Below, in pieces: positions 60,493 through 64,000 of a DNA stretch of 64,000 bases. Position 1 is the first letter of the stretch. Each line of letters begins with the position of its first letter. A program made the translations under genes and the position numbers. This DNA comes from Arthrobacter sp. zg-Y769. Lineage in GTDB: Bacteria > Actinomycetota > Actinomycetes > Actinomycetales > Micrococcaceae. Under the pieces are notes generated by a model. The model was given only the letters and a program-made list of their open reading frames with translations, made no database searches and had not been told where the DNA came from. The DNA lies in NCBI RefSeq assembly GCF_020907405.1, contig NZ_JAJJOE010000004.1, forward strand, positions 434,001-498,000. Reading direction: 5' to 3'.

Positions 60493-62113
60493 TCCCGGCT
60501 GCTGTCCCGGGGACCTTCGGCAGGGACACCGTAAACTCGCTTCCCTGCCCCGGGCTGCTGACGAAGCTCAGCTCTCCCCCGTGCGATTCCACAATATTCT
60601 TGGTGATCACCAGGCCCAGCCCGACGCCGGGCACGGCCGAGGCCACGGCACGGCGGGACCTGAAGAACTTGGTGAACACCTTTTCCTGTTCGGCCTCGCT
60701 CATTCCGATCCCGGTGTCAGTCACCTGGAGACGGATCGACTGCTCGTCCTGCCAGAGCCGAACAGTCACCGTTCCCCCGCCGGGCGAGTACTTCACGGCG
60801 TTGGACAGCAGATTATCGACCACCTGCGCCAGGCGCTGGGGATCAACGTCCGCCGTCAGGGAGGCCGGAATCTCCGTCACCAGGTCCACCCGTCCCGCAC
60901 CGGCCTTCGGGGATACCGACACCACGCCTGCCCGCACAATGTCGGCCAGATCCGCCGGGCGGCGGTCCATTTTGGTGGCTCCGGAGGCAACGGACAGCAG
61001 ATCGGAAACCAGCGCCAGCAGCCGTTCTGAGTTGCGCAGCGCTACCTGCAGCGCCACCGTCACCTGCGGAGGCAACCCTTCCTCATCCAGCGCGAGGTCG
61101 AGGTAGCCCATGATCGAGGTCAGGGGGGTCCGCAGTTCATGCGACACACTCGCCACGAACTCCTCCTGTGCCGCCACCGCCCGGACCAGCCTGCTGACAT
61201 CGCTGAAGGCAAGGACGGATCCGGAGAAGGATCCCTCGGTTTTGATGGGCCGCGCCGACACATTGAGGGCCATCTCGTGCTCACCGGCACCGAACCACAC
61301 CAGCTGATCCGAGAAGGACTCGCCGGAGGCGGCTCGCCGAGCAGGGCTGTCGGCGGGCTCGATGGGAGTGACCCGGTCCGGCCCGAAAATGGTTTGTCCT
61401 TTTGCCGTGATGGGAATGTCTCCCATTGCGCGGCGCCAGTTGGAATGCAGATGGGCGTTGGTGAGCAGGGTGTTCCCTTCCTGGTCCACCACAAGCAGTC
61501 CGACGTCGACGGCGTCCAGTATGGATTCCAGCAGGGCCTCCCGTTCCCTGCTTTCCAGAAGGTTCGCCTGCAGGACACGGTCCTTCTCCTCGAGTGCCTT
61601 CTGCTTTTGCCGGATTTCCTCCTCGGCTGCGGCCCGTGCTGCTTCCGCCGCCTCGGCTTTCCGCAGCGCAGCCACCAGCTCCCGCTCGTAGAGCCGGCGT
61701 TCGGAGGCGTTGAAGACGGCAATCCGGTCCAGGCCGGTGCCGTGCCCGCCGTCGTCGTCGTCTTCGGAGCGCACACCTGAGAGCAGGACCGGGATGCGCT
61801 CCCCGTCCGCAGACACCAGGTCCGCCGCCATTTCGTTGAAGCACCCGGACACTGCGAGCTGCGGTACGGCGTAGGAAGCGAAGAGCACCTGGTCGGCCAG
61901 CGGCATCAGGTCAAGGATGTTGCCGCCGAGCAGTCCGTCCCGGGAGCGCCCGGTCCAGGAGGCCAGTGTCTGGTTGACATCGAGGATCGTACCGTCCGTG
62001 GTGAGGACGAGATATCCGGAGGCCGCCGCATGGAAGTGTTCCTCGTAGTCCGTGCCCTCGGCGGGGTCGGTACCTTCCTGGCCCTTGTGCCGGTTGCCGT
62101 CAGTGCTGGGCAC
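60476..62113 (-). CDS. PAS-domain sensor histidine kinase (orphan)
   Basis: A 545-residue soluble kinase. PAS 1 (about 25-140) precedes a coiled coil rich in Ala/Glu (about 145-190) and PAS 2 (about 195-310). The HisKA motif is VASVSHELRTPLTSIMGYLDL and the HATPase has NLLSNAVKYSPGG, DTGIGMSEAEQ and GVGLGLVITK. There is no membrane segment and no response regulator beside it. Its start overlaps the RsbQ-like gene by 14 bp, so the two are translationally coupled and likely functional partners. Confidence 0.88.
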   Translation of the reverse strand: MPSTDGNRHKGQEGTDPAEGTDYEEHFHAAASGYLVLTTDGTILDVNQTLASWTGRSRDGLLGGNILDLMPLADQVLFASYAVPQLAVSGCFNEMAADLVSADGERIPVLLSGVRSEDDDDGGHGTGLDRIAVFNASERRLYERELVAALRKAEAAEAARAAAEEEIRQKQKALEEKDRVLQANLLESREREALLESILDAVDVGLLVVDQEGNTLLTNAHLHSNWRRAMGDIPITAKGQTIFGPDRVTPIEPADSPARRAASGESFSDQLVWFGAGEHEMALNVSARPIKTEGSFSGSVLAFSDVSRLVRAVAAQEEFVASVSHELRTPLTSIMGYLDLALDEEGLPPQVTVALQVALRNSERLLALVSDLLSVASGATKMDRRPADLADIVRAGVVSVSPKAGAGRVDLVTEIPASLTADVDPQRLAQVVDNLLSNAVKYSPGGGTVTVRLWQDEQSIRLQVTDTGIGMSEAEQEKVFTKFFRSRRAVASAVPGVGLGLVITKNIVESHGGELSFVSSPGQGSEFTVSLPKVPGTAAGISPAR

Positions 62114-62921
62114 GGGTACCTGCCTCCAGGTACTCCAGAATGGCCCCCGCCGTTTCCCGGGGAGAGCTAAGGTGCGGCATGTTCCCGCGTGCTTTCAGGT
62201 CCACACGCGTGCTTTGGGGCAGGTGGGTATGCAGGAACAACGACGCCGGTTCCGGGGTCAGCGGGTCGCCCCGGGACTGCAGGATCAGGGTCGGAACAAG
62301 CACCTGGGGCAGCAGCTGCCGGACATCCGCGGCGAACGACATCTCCAGGAAGCCCCGGACGTACTCCGGACGCAACCGGCACATGTTCTCCGCCAGTTCG
62401 TCACTGACCACGGAGCCGGGGTCCTCGCCTGCTATTGCCGGCGCCATCGCCCGTGCCCATAGCGGGTAGTTGGTCTCCACCGTATTCAGGACATCCTCGA
62501 TGTCCTCCGGCTGGAGCCCGCCGGAATATCCCTCGTCGCTGACGTAGCAAGGCGAGGCGCAGAGCAGGACAAGACGCGTAATCCTCGGGCTCCGCGTTGC
62601 GGCCGCCAGCGCCATCGTGCCGGCGATGCTGTGCCCGAGGACCGTGGCGTCGTGCAGGTCCAGCACGTCAATGATTTCGTTCAGGTCTGCCAGAAAAGCG
62701 TCGAAGTCAGCATATTTGGCGTCGTCGTAAGCCTCCGGATCAGCGCCTCCGGTTCCAACATGATCGAACAGGACCACTTTGTAGGCGTCCGTGAAGAACG
62801 GCAGAATCCGGTTCCAGATCACCTGGTCGCAGCCAAAGCCCTGTGCCAAAAGCAGCACGGGACCGTCCGTACGTCCCAGAACCCGGACATTGTTGCGCTG
62901 GATTACTGCCTGCACATTCAT
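62100..62921 (-). CDS. rsbQ: RsbQ-like alpha/beta hydrolase sensor
   Basis: A 273-residue hydrolase of the RsbQ/KAI2 type. It opens RNNVRVLGRTDGPVLLLAQGFGCDQ..W, the RsbQ signature. The triad is Ser98 (LGHSIAG), Asp in SRGDPLTP and His in GNMPHLS. In Bacillus RsbQ works with the PAS phosphatase RsbP to signal energy stress. Here the overlapping partner is a PAS histidine kinase. It therefore probably makes or hands over a hydrophobic ligand to the PAS domain. Confidence 0.87.
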   Translation of the reverse strand: MNVQAVIQRNNVRVLGRTDGPVLLLAQGFGCDQVIWNRILPFFTDAYKVVLFDHVGTGGADPEAYDDAKYADFDAFLADLNEIIDVLDLHDATVLGHSIAGTMALAAATRSPRITRLVLLCASPCYVSDEGYSGGLQPEDIEDVLNTVETNYPLWARAMAPAIAGEDPGSVVSDELAENMCRLRPEYVRGFLEMSFAADVRQLLPQVLVPTLILQSRGDPLTPEPASLFLHTHLPQSTRVDLKARGNMPHLSSPRETAGAILEYLEAGTRAQH

Positions 62922-63654
62922 CCTGCACCTGCTTTCGGTTGGTCCATTCGAGGTGTGCTGAGAGCACGTGGGGAATTTCTTTTGTTTTTGCCCGGCAACG
63001 GACTGCTGCCCGCTGCCGACACTGCTGGCGGGGGGGCTCTGCGGACGGAAAGGAAACTCCGGGCACCCGCGGGGATTGCAACGCGCTGCCGGGGTGGTAC
63101 GCCGGCCACTGACGGCCCTGCGCCGGCGTCCTAGAAGGACCGGGCGGATTCTTCCGCGGGCGGCGGGGAACTGACTTCGGGCCCTGCCGGGGCTGCAAAG
63201 GCACCCCGGGTATGGGACTTACCGGTCGTTTTACACATGAAGTAGAGACCTTATATCGAGACTGTTTTCAATCACCGGCAAACTGCCGTTGAGGAAGGCA
63301 CGCGGCAACACGTGAATTTCCCCCGTTCGAAATCTAACAGAACGGCGGGTACAGGAGAAAATCAGACTACTTAGTTTCACCGTATGGGCATCCAGGCGAA
63401 GCTCTCAAAAGCAATTGGAACGCATCTTTCTGGTCTTCGGTTCCACCCTGTATTTGGGAACACCTGTATCGCCCACGAAGTTCAGCGAGGCGACTACGCA
63501 GTCTTATGCGAGTGATATCGCGCGGAGCGTCGGCGGACCTCTGTCTCGTCCTTCCGTACAGCTGATGCTGCCTGGGAGGACTCTAGGGCGCATTAGCTAT
63601 ACAGAAGGCGGCGATTTCGGGCCAGCTCGAGCAGGTTTCCCCAACGTCCGGATC
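62922..63654. other. Region without a supported gene upstream of rsbQ
   Basis: About 730 bp, GC-rich near rsbQ and lower-GC from 63220. Short frames at 63384-63515 (43 codons) and 63415-63666 (83 codons) overlap in different frames without good ribosome binding sites or recognisable sequence. It may be decayed DNA. The rsbQ promoter must lie in its first part, but I cannot place it. Confidence 0.5.
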
Positions 63655-63743
63655 GGCATCCGGTGAGCAGACAACGGGGCCACCCGGCATCCGGTGAGCA
63701 GATAACGGGGTTACCCGCCGCGGATAAGCCCGTAATCTGCTCA
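63655..63743. repeat. Palindromic intergenic repeat, copy B, with 31-bp tandem duplication
   Basis: The unit GGCATCCGGTGAGCAGA followed by (C/T)AACGGGG occurs at 63655 and 63686 (period 31). The second copy continues into the full palindrome: GTGAGCAGATAACGGG at 63694-63709, pairing with CCCGTAATCTGCTCA at 63729-63743 (one mismatch), followed by TAGATG. It is homologous to copy A at 56490-56540, including the CCGCGG loop. It also lies downstream of the convergent MarR gene. Confidence 0.88.
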
Positions 63744-63763
63744 GTAGATGCGTGTTCAAGGGC

Positions 63764-64000
63764 TCAGCGTAAGCCTTTCAATCCGTCCCGATCCCCGCCG
63801 AGTTCCCCCAGTATCCGCGCCAGCTCCGCACGGTCGCCCGGTTCCAGGACGGAAAAGAACTCATCCGCCTCGCGCTTCCGGTCCGCCAGCACCGTTTCCC
63901 GCAGCTGCTCCCCGGCCTCGGTCAACAGCAGCAGGGTGGCACGCCGGTCGGCCGGATGCGCCCGGCGCTCCACCAGCCCCTTGGCGGTCAACTGATCCAC
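63764..64000 (-). CDS. MarR family regulator, C-terminal part
   Basis: 78 codons of the C-terminal half of a MarR protein. They cover MDQLTAKGLVERRAHPADRRATLLLLTEAGEQL, the wing with the conserved DRR, plus the dimerisation helix. The N-terminus and recognition helix lie beyond the window edge. Confidence 0.8.
   Translation of the reverse strand: MDQLTAKGLVERRAHPADRRATLLLLTEAGEQLRETVLADRKREADEFFSVLEPGDRAELARILGELGGDRDGLKGLR

Noticed and set aside
63384-63666. Two short overlapping frames upstream of copy B of the palindrome
   Set aside because: No ribosome binding site or family match, and they exclude each other; left as unassigned DNA.

Overview
The window is GC-rich, densely packed DNA with many GTG and TTG starts and short overlapping operons. 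Gene content (mycothiol-era actinobacterial families such as DUF6297, LssY-C, ANTAR, LGFP-type secreted repeats, CstR and F420-type oxidoreductases) points to a high-GC actinomycete, most like the Micrococcaceae (Arthrobacter group). That placement is inference from the families seen; no rRNA or tRNA gene was found.

1-8 kb (visibly less GC-rich): a complete lactate-racemase operon, larA-larE-larB-larC, for a nickel-pincer-nucleotide enzyme and its cofactor. It converges on a three-gene FecCD-type ABC importer whose substrate could be a metal chelate, a corrinoid or F420-0. The block ends at a 155-bp duplicated 5' end of an old-yellow-enzyme gene; the intact copy lies at 9.1-10.2 kb.

10-29 kb: ordinary core-like genes (MOSC protein, acetyltransferases, a methyltransferase), a frameshifted immunity-like gene, a secreted protein with three 97-residue LGFP-like repeats and an SGNH esterase domain, a TetR-DUF4386-oxidoreductase unit with visible operators, and a GntR-controlled catabolic cluster (nitrilase, MHS transporter, DUF2848) with the same operator at both promoters. 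A small multidrug resistance gene lies behind a clear guanidine-III riboswitch, which identifies it as a guanidinium exporter.

29-36 kb: a mevalonate catabolic operon (degradative HMG-CoA reductase, HMG-CoA lyase, tripartite-tricarboxylate-type permease plus an unusual small subunit, and a GAF/PucR regulator). It sits between an intact ASCH-gene/aromatic-monooxygenase pair on the right and decayed fragments of the same pair on the left, next to a truncated SDR gene, which suggests insertion or duplication.

36-53 kb: phenol-type FAD monooxygenase with tandem IclR-like operators, 2-hydroxyacid dehydrogenase, LtrA, a repeat-rich intergenic region, YnfA, a UvrA-like ABC protein, esterase, a small Ser-Ile-Gly-Ser repeat protein, a probably leaderless membrane-protein/HTH operon with tandem operators, an aldo-keto reductase with a clipped cupin, SDR, MerR, GAF-ANTAR, serine hydrolase and GNAT.

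53-64 kb: a CstR-controlled reactive-sulfur detoxification cluster (CstB-like dioxygenase-rhodanese, CstR, rhodanese, TauE), DUF2254, a DHA2 efflux pump with its MarR regulator and operator, and an RsbQ-like hydrolase overlapping a PAS histidine kinase. A palindromic intergenic repeat occurs at 56.5 and again at 63.7 kb. The window ends inside a MarR gene.
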